DNA from: an uncultured Phycisphaerales bacterium
Lineage (GTDB): Bacteria > Planctomycetota > Phycisphaerae > Tepidisphaerales > Tepidisphaeraceae
Direction: 5' to 3'
Length of the DNA: 64,000 nucleotides
NCBI GenBank assembly: GCA_903871935.1
Contig: CAIQIQ010000140.1
Location: forward strand, 1-64,000
The notes below the pieces were generated by a model that was not told the origin of the DNA, did no database searches, and saw nothing but the letters and a program-made list of their open reading frames with translations. Below, one piece after another: positions 14,558-23,350 of this stretch. Within the stretch, counting starts at the first letter, position 1. Each line of letters begins with the position of its first letter. The position numbers were made by a program, and so were the translations under genes.

Positions 14558-16552
14558 ATGAGCCGACTGGACCAGCATATAGACTCCGTTCGCACCCGCT
14601 TCCTCATTCAGAAGCTGTTGCACTACGCCGCATGGGTGGCGGCATGCGCGTGTACAGCGCTGTGCCTGACCATCGTTCTGTCGCGCATTTTCGACTTCGC
14701 CATCCCGTCGATGCTCCTGCTGCTGGCCGGAGCCGGGGCCCTGGTCAGTCTGATCTCGCTGATTCTCGCCGCCGCCTGCTCACCTTCGCGTCATGCCACG
14801 GCGATGAAGATCGACGAGGTGCTTCACCTGCAGGAGCGCTATAGCACCGCGCTCTATGCCCGCGGCAACCGCGACGAGTTTGCCCAGGCGGCCTTGAGCG
14901 ATGCCGAGCATACCGCCAACATGGTCTCCATCCGCAAACGCTTCCCCATGCAGATGCCGCGGATGGCGTATCCGGCAATGGGCGCAGTTTTGGCGCTATT
15001 CCTTGCCGATCGCTACCTGCCGCAGTTCGATCTCTTCGGCCGCGAGGAAGCCGCGAAGAAGCAGATTGTGCAGAAGCAGAAGGAAGAGCAGGCCCGGCAA
15101 CTGGTGGAGAAGGCCCTGGTGGAAGTGAACTCGATTCCGAAGGTCTCGAACGAGGCCAAGGCACTGCAGGCTGCCCGCCGCGATCTCGATGAACTGCTGA
15201 AGAACCCGATTAACGATCCGACAGAGGCGAGTGTTACTGCCCAGAAGGCAATGCAACAGGCCGAAGCCGCCCGGCAGCGGATCGAGGATGTGAAAGCCAC
15301 GGCCGACAAGGTCGAGCAGGCCGACATCTTCCGGCCACTGACCAGCGCCCAGACGGGGGGATTCTACGAGGATTTCAAGAAGTCGGTCACCGAGTCGAAA
15401 TTCGACAAAGCTGGGACCGATATGAAGGCCGCCATCGACAAATTCAACAAGGCCGATGCCCAGACGCAGGAGAAGATGGCCGCCGACATGAAGCAGATGG
15501 CAGAGCAACTGGCCAAGATCGCCAATGATCCCTCCGTGCAGGGCCAGATTCAGAAGCAGCTTGAGCAGGCCGGCGCCACGCCCGACCAGGCTAAGCAGAT
15601 GATGCGCGAGATGGAGAAAGCGGCCGCCGGCAATCAGGCCTCGCAGCAGCGCGTAAAGGATATGGCCGAGAATCTTTCGCGGAAGATGAATGGTGGCATA
15701 CTCCCAGCGCCGCAGGAACTGGCGACCTTCATGCAGAAGGTGCAGCAGGCCCAGGCAAAGATGCAGGCGCAGGATTCGGCCGGACAGCTTTCACAAGCCG
15801 CCAGCAAGATGGCGCAGGCGATGCAGAATGCCAACGCCCAGAACAAGGCACAAGCCCAGAATCAGCCCGGCAGCCAGCAGCAGGCCGGCCAGCAAGGCAA
15901 ACAGGGACAGCAGCAACAGCAGGCCAATGCACAACAGCAACAGGGACAACAGGGCAACCAGCAACAGCAGCAGGGAGGCGGGCAATCCAATCAGCAGCAG
16001 AGCGGCCAGGGCCAGCAGCAGACCGCCGCGCAGCAAGGCAAGCAGGGCAGCGGTGATCAGCAGCAGGGCAATCCGGGGCAGTCGCAAATGGCCGATGCCC
16101 AGCAGCAGATGAACGATGCCCTGAACAATGCCCAGGGCAAACAGGATGATACAGGTGGCAGCATGGCCGGCAGCGGCGGTGAGGGCGAAGATGCCGAAGG
16201 CGGCAAGTGGGATTCGGGGCAGCAGCAGGCTCAGGGCGGCCAGCAGAACGGCCAGGGCGTCGGCCAAGGCTTCTCCAACGCCGGCATCGGCGAACGTCGG
16301 AAAGGTGGAGCTACTCCCTACACGCTGAAGAAGGAAGTTGACAAGGGGGAGATGAATGAAAAGGGCAAGGTGCTATCGAGTTCCTTCGTGAAGGCCGACT
16401 CGATCAAGGGTGAATCCAAGGAACAATTCAAGCAGATCATCCAGTCGGCTCAGAAGGATACGGCTGACGACATTGATCGCGATCGTGTCCCTATGCAGGC
16501 GCGTGATGCGGTGAAGAAGTATTTTGACTCGATCCAGCAGGATCTGAAATAA
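14558..16552 (+). CDS. Membrane-anchored, glutamine-rich coiled-coil protein
   Basis: A 664-residue protein. Two hydrophobic segments (about residues 22-42 and 48-70) and a third near 132-148 form an N-terminal membrane region. A long helical region rich in Lys, Glu and Ala follows, then a low-complexity Gln/Gly tract (about residues 430-570). The C-terminus (KDTADDIDRDRVPMQARDAV) is well structured again. The layout of N-terminal helices plus coiled coil plus Q/G-rich tail resembles planctomycete DUF4175-like membrane proteins that sit near MoxR/DUF58 clusters, but the moxR in this window is 25 kb away. Function is unknown; a cell-envelope role is a guess. Confidence 0.82.
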   Translation: MSRLDQHIDSVRTRFLIQKLLHYAAWVAACACTALCLTIVLSRIFDFAIPSMLLLLAGAGALVSLISLILAAACSPSRHATAMKIDEVLHLQERYSTALYARGNRDEFAQAALSDAEHTANMVSIRKRFPMQMPRMAYPAMGAVLALFLADRYLPQFDLFGREEAAKKQIVQKQKEEQARQLVEKALVEVNSIPKVSNEAKALQAARRDLDELLKNPINDPTEASVTAQKAMQQAEAARQRIEDVKATADKVEQADIFRPLTSAQTGGFYEDFKKSVTESKFDKAGTDMKAAIDKFNKADAQTQEKMAADMKQMAEQLAKIANDPSVQGQIQKQLEQAGATPDQAKQMMREMEKAAAGNQASQQRVKDMAENLSRKMNGGILPAPQELATFMQKVQQAQAKMQAQDSAGQLSQAASKMAQAMQNANAQNKAQAQNQPGSQQQAGQQGKQGQQQQQANAQQQQGQQGNQQQQQGGGQSNQQQSGQGQQQTAAQQGKQGSGDQQQGNPGQSQMADAQQQMNDALNNAQGKQDDTGGSMAGSGGEGEDAEGGKWDSGQQQAQGGQQNGQGVGQGFSNAGIGERRKGGATPYTLKKEVDKGEMNEKGKVLSSSFVKADSIKGESKEQFKQIIQSAQKDTADDIDRDRVPMQARDAVKKYFDSIQQDLK

Positions 16553-16564
16553 GCCTATTCTGCG

Positions 16565-17449
16565 TCAGCGCCGGGCCTTTTCCCGGAGAATATCGCGGAC
16601 GAAACCTGCATTCTGGCTGACCTGGTCTTTGTACTTGTCCCACATACCCACGCAGATGGCGTCGGTTTCCTTGATGTTGTCCAGGGCGAACTTGAGTGCC
16701 CCGCGCACGGCATCGTCGGTGCTGCAGAAGCGGTTGGCCTTCAGGACCTTGAAGGCCATGCACGGCTTGCGGGTGCGCCGGATGAATTTCACCATCCGTT
16801 CGCGAGCGGCATCATCATAGATCTCGTGGGCGCGGTCGATTCGCCGTTCATTGGCCAGTGAGTAGACGGTATAGAAGCAGGTTTGGTAGAAATCTATGTC
16901 CCAGTTGCGTTCTTCAATGTACTCGACGACCTCGGGCAGATGCGAGCAGACGCCAACCAGCAGGCCTGTGTCGCGAAATCGCTTCAGTTTCTCCTGCAGC
17001 CGAGGCATGTTGTCGGTGATGAAATAGCGGTCGCTGTTCTCGCCGAAATTCTGGATGCCGATGGGCTTGGGATCAACCGCAAGAATGGCCTTGAGTTCTT
17101 CTTCAAAGGAAGGCGCGCCGGGGTTCCAGTCCGAACCGCTGTCATAGAGGGTGGCGATCCACTGGTTTTGCCCGCCGGCAGCCTTATAGCGGTGCAACAG
17201 ATCATGCATGGTTGGGCCGCCGAACTGACAGGTGTTGATGCCGCAGGCTTCGGCACGTTGTACGATGCTCAGGTCGTGGCCGGCTTCGGGGTTGAACCAA
17301 GCCTTCATTTCCTTGTCCAGTTCCGTGCCGCAATGACTCCACCCCTTGATGGGGTTATGCCCAAGAACCAGGCGGGTGATCTGGCGCCCTTTCCAATTGA
17401 CACAAGGCAGAAGATTCGCAGTCGTCGGCTCGTCCAATGTCACTGTCAT
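16565..17449 (-). CDS. TIM-barrel aldo/keto-reductase-like protein
   Basis: A 294-residue protein with a likely TIM-barrel layout (ITRLVLGHNPIKGW near the start, KPIGIQNFGENSD in the middle, CMAFKVLKANRF, DAICVGMWDKYKDQ late). It resembles aldo/keto-reductase-type or related barrel proteins, but no clear Tyr/Lys/His/Asp tetrad can be assigned. The start at 17449 has AAGGGTG eight bases upstream. It lies 31 bases after a Gfo/Idh/MocA oxidoreductase on the same strand, which suggests a shared sugar-related pathway. Confidence 0.7.
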   Translation of the reverse strand: MTVTLDEPTTANLLPCVNWKGRQITRLVLGHNPIKGWSHCGTELDKEMKAWFNPEAGHDLSIVQRAEACGINTCQFGGPTMHDLLHRYKAAGGQNQWIATLYDSGSDWNPGAPSFEEELKAILAVDPKPIGIQNFGENSDRYFITDNMPRLQEKLKRFRDTGLLVGVCSHLPEVVEYIEERNWDIDFYQTCFYTVYSLANERRIDRAHEIYDDAARERMVKFIRRTRKPCMAFKVLKANRFCSTDDAVRGALKFALDNIKETDAICVGMWDKYKDQVSQNAGFVRDILREKARR

Positions 17450-17480
17450 GTTACACACCCTTCTGATACTCCTGGTCCAA

Positions 17481-18533
17481 TCATATCCATGGCAAAGTCC
17501 ACGGAACTGAAACGCCGCTGCGTGCTGACGCGTAAATCGCCTCGACCAAAGCGACCGATTTGCATGCCTCGCGACCGTCCACATCAGGCCGGTGGCCATT
17601 GCGCACCGCATCGACAAAGTCCCCAAGCTGCGTCTGGTGCAGGTTAATGTCCGTTAACTGGACGGTGAGGGCGCGGTTAATCCCTTCCTGCGCATTGTGG
17701 CCGTAATCAGGCACCTTCTGGCCATCTTCGTCGGCGAAAAACTTATATCGGAGATGTCCATCCTCAATGATCGCACTGCCCTGTGTGCCGCAGATCTGCA
17801 GTCGTTCATGCAGTCCGGGGAACGCGGCGGTGGTGGCGTTCAGGGTCGCCAGCGCCCCGCTGCGCCAGCGGATCGACGCCGTGAGCGTATCCTCGACCTC
17901 AATCTTGTGCAGGCGCGTGGTAGCTTGCGCGGAGATGGTCTGCGGTTCACCGAAGATCCAGAGCAGCAGATCGGCATAGTGGATCGCCTGATTCATCAGG
18001 GCGCCACCGCCGTCCATCGCCCAGGTGCCGCGCCAGGGCGACACCGTGTAGTACTCGGGCGTGCGATACCAACTGACACTGGCCTCGCCCATGACCAACC
18101 GTCCAAGGTGGCCGACCACGACCGCGTCGCGCACGTAGCGCACGGCGGGAGTAAAACGCCGCTGAAACACCGTTGCCAGAATGCGCTGATTGCGGTCGGC
18201 GGCCTCAACCATCGCCAGAGCGTCGGCCAGACGAATCGCCATCGGCTTTTCCACCAGCACATGTTTGCTCGCATTCAGGGCGGCGATTGCATGCTCGGGA
18301 TGAAGCGAACTGGGAGTGCAGATGCAGACCGCATCCACATCTTCACGCTGGAGAATCTGCTGTAGATCCGTGCTCCATGCAACAGAATGTTTCGCAGCCA
18401 GGGCTTGGGCCTCCTGGGCGATGATGCTATGAACCGCGCGCAACTTAGCGCCAGGCAGTATAGCGAGCGCTGCCGCATGGGTCTGCGCGATATAACCCGC
18501 TCCGATGAGAGCAAATCCGACTTCGTTGAGCAT
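17481..18533 (-). CDS. Gfo/Idh/MocA family oxidoreductase
   Basis: A 350-residue NAD(P)-dependent dehydrogenase. The Rossmann motif GAGYIA lies right at the start, EKPMAIRLADA is the conserved Lys-Pro of the family, and MDGGGALMNQAIHYADLLLW contains the substrate-binding His. These enzymes oxidise or reduce sugars, inositols or related cyclic polyols; the substrate cannot be told. The frame is open to 18578, but the ATG at 18533 fits the family. It is followed on the same strand by the TIM-barrel gene. Confidence 0.88.
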   Translation of the reverse strand: MLNEVGFALIGAGYIAQTHAAALAILPGAKLRAVHSIIAQEAQALAAKHSVAWSTDLQQILQREDVDAVCICTPSSLHPEHAIAALNASKHVLVEKPMAIRLADALAMVEAADRNQRILATVFQRRFTPAVRYVRDAVVVGHLGRLVMGEASVSWYRTPEYYTVSPWRGTWAMDGGGALMNQAIHYADLLLWIFGEPQTISAQATTRLHKIEVEDTLTASIRWRSGALATLNATTAAFPGLHERLQICGTQGSAIIEDGHLRYKFFADEDGQKVPDYGHNAQEGINRALTVQLTDINLHQTQLGDFVDAVRNGHRPDVDGREACKSVALVEAIYASARSGVSVPWTLPWI

Positions 18534-18617
18534 ATTTGGAATATACCACAGTTTCTCGGGCGTGGAATTGCCTGCCATCTCCAGCAGCGCGCTGCGGCTC
18601 AGATATAAGATTCGAGC

Positions 18618-19577
18618 TCAACGGGGCAGGGCGGCTTCGTAGGCTTTGCGGAAGCATCGGGCGGCTTCTTGGTAGTTGCTGTCGTGGGTGTAGATGAGGC
18701 CAAGGAGGTACTGGGTTTCGGCCTGGCTAGTCGCATCGGATGAGGTGGTTTGGGCTTGGAGGAGGTGGTCTTTGGCCTTTTGCCAGTGGCCGGCGGCAAT
18801 GGCGGAGCGTGCACGAAGGAGGGCTAATTCGCCGGATTGAGTGGTCGCATCCAGGGTATCCAAGATGGCGTCGGCTTGGGTTGTTTCGCCGAGGAGCAGG
18901 AGATCTCGGGCCATGAGAAGCCGCAGCGGTTCGGCGGCGGGGGCGAGGTCTTGGGCCTGCTGCATCTGCGCAGCCGCATCTTCGACCCGGCCGCTGGCCA
19001 GGAACTGCTGGACGAGCAGCAGATGCCGGTGTGCCCTCTGGTCGGCGCTATCCTGCACGATCTGCTGGTGAGTGAGTTCCTCCTCCAGTTGCGCGCGGGT
19101 GAGCGTGCCAGACGCGTAGGCAACATAGGCGGCCAGACTGGCTCTGAGGCTAAGAGGGCGGCCGGCGATGCGGCCGACAAGATTGCCCTGGGAGTCGAAA
19201 ATGATGGTGGTTGGCCAGGCGTTGACCTGGAAATCGCCGGAGAGAGAGTAGGCCGGATCGCTCAGCAGGGGCCAAGCCCAATGGAGGGCATCGACGGCCG
19301 GGCGCAGTGTGGCGTCGGCCGGGCCGCTCATGATGCCCAGGATGGAGAGCTGCTTGGCATTGATGAGGTCCTGGGCGACCTCAGAGACCGCCAGGTCGCT
19401 TTGTTTCTGACCGGGATGAAGGAAGACCAGCACGGTTGGCCGGCCGGCGGTGGGGATCTCACGGGGCTGGTCCTGCAGGTCGCGGCCAGTCCAGCGAGTG
19501 GTGGGATTGCCGGCCACCAGGAATGCGGCCGGCAACACTGCTGCAAACAGGAAAAAGAGTTTGCGAAAGCGGATCAC
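18618..19577 (-). CDS. Exported thioredoxin-fold protein with TPR repeats, no CxxC
   Basis: A 319-residue protein. An N-terminal hydrophobic stretch (FFLFAAVLPAAFLVAG) is a likely signal or anchor. Residues ~25-165 match the TlpA/thioredoxin fold, with the cis-Pro strand NAWPTTIIFDSQGNLVGRI, but the active-site CxxC is missing and the loop reads LHPGQKQSD. Residues ~180-315 are helical TPR-like repeats (AQYLLGLIYTHDSNYQEAAR type). It is therefore unlikely to be a thiol oxidoreductase. Role unknown. Confidence 0.78.
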   Translation of the reverse strand: MIRFRKLFFLFAAVLPAAFLVAGNPTTRWTGRDLQDQPREIPTAGRPTVLVFLHPGQKQSDLAVSEVAQDLINAKQLSILGIMSGPADATLRPAVDALHWAWPLLSDPAYSLSGDFQVNAWPTTIIFDSQGNLVGRIAGRPLSLRASLAAYVAYASGTLTRAQLEEELTHQQIVQDSADQRAHRHLLLVQQFLASGRVEDAAAQMQQAQDLAPAAEPLRLLMARDLLLLGETTQADAILDTLDATTQSGELALLRARSAIAAGHWQKAKDHLLQAQTTSSDATSQAETQYLLGLIYTHDSNYQEAARCFRKAYEAALPR

Positions 19578-19723
19578 GTCAACGGCTCCAATTGATAGCC
19601 AGCTACGCCGGTCGGGCAGATGATAGTAGGGGGGCGGGCGTTCGGCGAATCATGACAGGGGGAACTGGTATGGCCGACGGAATCGGTAATAATGCAATGG
19701 CATCTCGTTTCAGGAGGTCTGAC

Positions 19724-22291
19724 ATGTCTGCAACGTGCGATGGTCCGGCGTCGGGATTGTTCAAATCGGTACGATTCAAGGGCAACGCGACACTGCGGAA
19801 GCTCAGTGCGCGCGACGTATCGGCGAAGATGGCGAAGGCGGCAGCGCAAGCGCCACAGGGCAAGTGCGTATGTCAGGGGATTGCCTTTGACATTCCGGGT
19901 CGCATCGTGCTGGCGAGCGATCGGCCGGTGCAGATCGATCTGGGGCGGGTGAAGGCACCGTGGCTGCTTATCTGCCATACGACCGACGTGCTGCCTCAGG
20001 CGGATACGACGGTGGGCGATGAGTTTGCAGCGCGGCGAGAGGCGATGGCGAATGTGCATGGGCACCTGGGCGACTATGTGCTGGTGTATGCGGATGGTTC
20101 TGAAGCGTGCACGCGCATCGTACGGCGGCACCAGGTTTCATCGTTCACCGCGGGATGGGGCGCGGCATGCAGTGAGGCCCTTGCGCAGCATAAGGTCCAT
20201 GCGGTGCGGGCGCACCATGAGCAGACTAATGGCGGGTGGGGCTGGAGCCAGACGCGCGTGCAACAGCCGGACATGGGCGCGTGGGTGAATTGGATCTGGG
20301 CGTGGGAGAATCCCTGCCCGCAGAAGGTGATCGTTGGCCTGCGGATTGAACCCAATGGGCGGCCGCTGGTGATATCGGCCATCTCGGCAGGTACGGCCAG
20401 CGCGCACCCTCTGCGCTGGGAAACCCGGCGCAAGGCGCTGGTGCGCTTGCCCCGTGGTGTAACGTTTGATCCGAAGTTGGATGAGCATGGGTTGCTCAAA
20501 CAGATTCAGGTTGACCTCGGGCAGGTGATCTCGGCTGAGCTTCAGAAGGTCTATGACAATCGGCGCTGGGAACGTGGCTACAACAACCAGTTGCCAGCGC
20601 GACAAGAGCAGAGCGTGCTGATTGAGTACACCAGCCATCCCGATGCGGTGTTGCGACTGCCTGGGGGGCGGAACGTGCCAGTGGTGCAACTTGGGCGTGC
20701 GGGAGCGAGTGCACTGATTCGCGTGGTGCCGCCGGCCGACCAGCGAGTGACCATCAGCGTGGTTGACGAGGAGACGGGACAACCGGTGGCGGTGAAGCTG
20801 CATGTGCATGGGGCGGGCAATGAGTATCTGGCCCCGGCGGATCGGCATCGCATTCCCAATGATGCCTGGTTTGAGGATTACAGCGCTGACTTCGTGCATG
20901 CGGGGCTGCACCGCTGCACGTACATCCCAGGGCGGACGACCATCAATCTGCCGGTGGGCAAGGTGTACATCGAGGTCTCGAAGGGATTTGAGATTCGGCC
21001 GGTGCGGCAGGTGGTGCGGGTTACGCGGCAGATGCGCGAGATCACGATCAAGCTGAGCCGCGTGCTGGACTGGCGGTCGCTGGGATGGGTGACGGCCGAT
21101 ACCCATGTGCATTTTCTCTCGCCGCAGACAGCGCTCTTGGAGGGCAGTGCTGAGGGTGTGAACGTGGTGAACCTGCTCGCGAGCCAGTGGGGCGAGCTAA
21201 TGACCAATGTTGGCGACTTTGATGGCAGGACCATTCATGGCTCCAAGGAAGCCGGCGGTGATGGCGAGTACCTGGTGCGCGTGGGAACGGAGAACCGTCA
21301 GCATGTGCTAGGGCATATCTCGCTGCTGGGGTACAACGGTCCGATCATTGCGCCGATGACCACGGGCGGGCCGGATGAGTCAGCGTTGGGTGATCCGGTG
21401 GAGGTGCTGTTGACGCAGTGGGCGCAGCAGTGCCGGCAACAGGATGGCGTGGTCATCATTCCGCATTTTCCCAATCCCAGGAGCGAACACGCGGCCACGA
21501 TCGTCACAGGCGAGGCTGATGGCGTGGAGATGACATCCTGGGGCAGCCTGTATTCGGGCATCGACCCGAATTCGCTGGCCGACTGGTATCGCTACCTCAA
21601 CTGCGGCTACTTTGTCGCGGCGGTGGGGGGCACTGACAAGATGTCGGCAAGTACAGCAGTGGGAACGGTACGTACGTATGCGCAACTGGAGGCCGATCAG
21701 GCATTCACGTTTGATAACTGGAAGCAGGCGGTGCGCAAGGGACGGACATTTGTCACCTATGGCCCGTTGATCGAATTCACGGTGGATGGGCATGTGCCCG
21801 GCAGCCGCATCGAGATGACCTCCAGCGGCGGAACGGTGCATGTGACCTGGCGCGTGGCGAGCGTTACGGTGCCGATGACGCGCGTGGACCTGATCGTCAA
21901 TGGCGTGGTGCGGGAATCGGTGGAGGTGGATCCGCAGCAGGCTCAAGGAACTTTCAGCGTGAAAGTGGAGCGCAGCAGTTGGCTGGCGCTATTGGTGAGA
22001 GGACATTATGCCGACAGGCCGGCCATTGTGGCCGCGCACAGTTCCCCGGTGATGGTGCGGGTGGCCGGCTCGGCGTTTTCGGCGGCGGCCGACGCCCTGA
22101 CGATCCTGGAGCAGATCGAAGGCGCCATGGCTTATGTCGATACGATTGGCACGCACGCGCAGACGGCGACGTGGAAGCGCATGCGCCTGCTGCTCAGCAG
22201 CGCCCACCGCAGCGTGCATAACCGGATGCACCAGATGGGCCAGTACCACGGGCATACGCCCACCCAGCATCATCCGGAGCATGAGAAGTGA
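19724..22291 (+). CDS. CehA/McbA-type (PHP-like) metallohydrolase
   Basis: An 855-residue protein. I start at the ATG at 19724 because AGGAGG lies six bases upstream; the frame is open from 19436. Residues up to ~430 form beta-rich domains of unknown role. Residues ~450-720 form a PHP-type metal site: ADTHVHFLS, LGHISLLG, VVIIPHFPNP and GYFVAAVGGTDKMSAS. Such proteins hydrolyse phosphoester or carbamate-like bonds, but the substrate is not evident. No signal peptide is obvious. The final 60 residues are helical. Confidence 0.75.
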   Translation: MSATCDGPASGLFKSVRFKGNATLRKLSARDVSAKMAKAAAQAPQGKCVCQGIAFDIPGRIVLASDRPVQIDLGRVKAPWLLICHTTDVLPQADTTVGDEFAARREAMANVHGHLGDYVLVYADGSEACTRIVRRHQVSSFTAGWGAACSEALAQHKVHAVRAHHEQTNGGWGWSQTRVQQPDMGAWVNWIWAWENPCPQKVIVGLRIEPNGRPLVISAISAGTASAHPLRWETRRKALVRLPRGVTFDPKLDEHGLLKQIQVDLGQVISAELQKVYDNRRWERGYNNQLPARQEQSVLIEYTSHPDAVLRLPGGRNVPVVQLGRAGASALIRVVPPADQRVTISVVDEETGQPVAVKLHVHGAGNEYLAPADRHRIPNDAWFEDYSADFVHAGLHRCTYIPGRTTINLPVGKVYIEVSKGFEIRPVRQVVRVTRQMREITIKLSRVLDWRSLGWVTADTHVHFLSPQTALLEGSAEGVNVVNLLASQWGELMTNVGDFDGRTIHGSKEAGGDGEYLVRVGTENRQHVLGHISLLGYNGPIIAPMTTGGPDESALGDPVEVLLTQWAQQCRQQDGVVIIPHFPNPRSEHAATIVTGEADGVEMTSWGSLYSGIDPNSLADWYRYLNCGYFVAAVGGTDKMSASTAVGTVRTYAQLEADQAFTFDNWKQAVRKGRTFVTYGPLIEFTVDGHVPGSRIEMTSSGGTVHVTWRVASVTVPMTRVDLIVNGVVRESVEVDPQQAQGTFSVKVERSSWLALLVRGHYADRPAIVAAHSSPVMVRVAGSAFSAAADALTILEQIEGAMAYVDTIGTHAQTATWKRMRLLLSSAHRSVHNRMHQMGQYHGHTPTQHHPEHEK

Positions 22292-22345
22292 AGATGCAGG
22301 AGAAGCGGGTTGCATTCTGGGTGATCTGCGGTCTACTTGGGCGCG

Positions 22346-23266
22346 ATGGCCCAACGTGAGATTCGACATATCCCGGTGCTGCTGCAGGAGGTGCTGCGGA
22401 TCATCGATCCGCGGCCGGGGCAGGTGGTTGTGGATTGCACACTGGGCCTGGGGGGGCATGCGGTAGAGTTGCTGCGGCGGGTTACACCTGGCGGTTCGCT
22501 GATCGGGATCGATTTCGATCCGCGCAACATTGAGCTGGCCCGGCCGATGCTGACGGGGGTTGGCGGACAGTTTAGTATCCACCACGGCAATTTTGCGGGG
22601 CTGCACCAGATTCTGGCGGAGGGTGGAATGGTTGGGGTGGATGGGATATTGGCGGATCTGGGTGTTGCCAGCCCGCAGATTGATGATCGGATGCGGGGGT
22701 TTTCCTATCGGCTGGATGGCCCGCTGGATATGCGGATGGACCCGACGCGCGGCCAGCCGGCGTCAGCACTGCTTGCGCGGATGAGCGAAGCGGAACTGCG
22801 CGATGCGATTGTGGAACTGGGCGATGAGACCGATGCGCCGGAAATTGCCCGCCTAATCGTCGAGCGCCGGCGGCAGCGTCCAATCAGGACCACGCATCAA
22901 CTCATGGCGATCATCTGCGAGGCGAGGCATTTTACACTGCAGCGCGCGGCCGGGGCGAAGCTTCACCCGGCGGCAAGAACGTTTCAGGCGCTGCGGATTC
23001 TCACCAATCGCGAGATGGGGAACCTGGAGAACCTGCTGCGGGTGCTGCCAGGCTGCCTGAAACCCGGTGGGGTGGCGGCCATCATCAGCTTCCACTCGGG
23101 TGAGGACCGACGGGTGAAGGAGAGCTTCAAGGAGGGCCTGCGAACTGGGGCCTATTGTGATATCAGCGATGATCCGATCAAGGCGGGCGAGGGTGAAGCG
23201 ATGGATAACCCCCGCAGCCGATCGGCGAAACTGCGGTGGGCGAGACGGGCATCGGAGGCAAGCTGA
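22346..23266 (+). CDS. rsmH: 16S rRNA (cytosine-1402-N4)-methyltransferase
   Basis: A 306-residue SAM-dependent enzyme that methylates C1402 of 16S rRNA. Motifs are HIPVLLQEVL, VDCTLGLGGHA (SAM-binding loop), GILADLGVASPQIDD and the C-terminal NPRSRSAKLR. In most bacteria rsmH (mraW) heads the division cluster with mraZ and ftsL; here its neighbours are a metallohydrolase and a sigma factor. The start at 22346 is chosen from family length; the frame opens with a TTG nine bases earlier. Confidence 0.95.
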   Translation: MAQREIRHIPVLLQEVLRIIDPRPGQVVVDCTLGLGGHAVELLRRVTPGGSLIGIDFDPRNIELARPMLTGVGGQFSIHHGNFAGLHQILAEGGMVGVDGILADLGVASPQIDDRMRGFSYRLDGPLDMRMDPTRGQPASALLARMSEAELRDAIVELGDETDAPEIARLIVERRRQRPIRTTHQLMAIICEARHFTLQRAAGAKLHPAARTFQALRILTNREMGNLENLLRVLPGCLKPGGVAAIISFHSGEDRRVKESFKEGLRTGAYCDISDDPIKAGEGEAMDNPRSRSAKLRWARRASEAS

Positions 23267-23280
23267 AGCTCGAATCGGGG

Positions 23281-23322
23281 CCAAAGAAGAAGCCCCGGTC
23301 TGTGAGCTCCGGGGCGTTCTTC
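23281..23322. terminator. Intrinsic terminator between rsmH and the sigma factor
   Basis: A perfect 7-bp stem GCCCCGG (23292-23298)/CCGGGGC (23309-23315) with a 10-base loop. The flank on the minus side is T-rich (TTCTTCTTT, 23291-23283), and the plus side has GTTCTT. It can serve both convergent genes. Confidence 0.65.
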
Positions 23323-23350
23323 CGTCATGATGCGTTAGTTGTTTGCGGTG

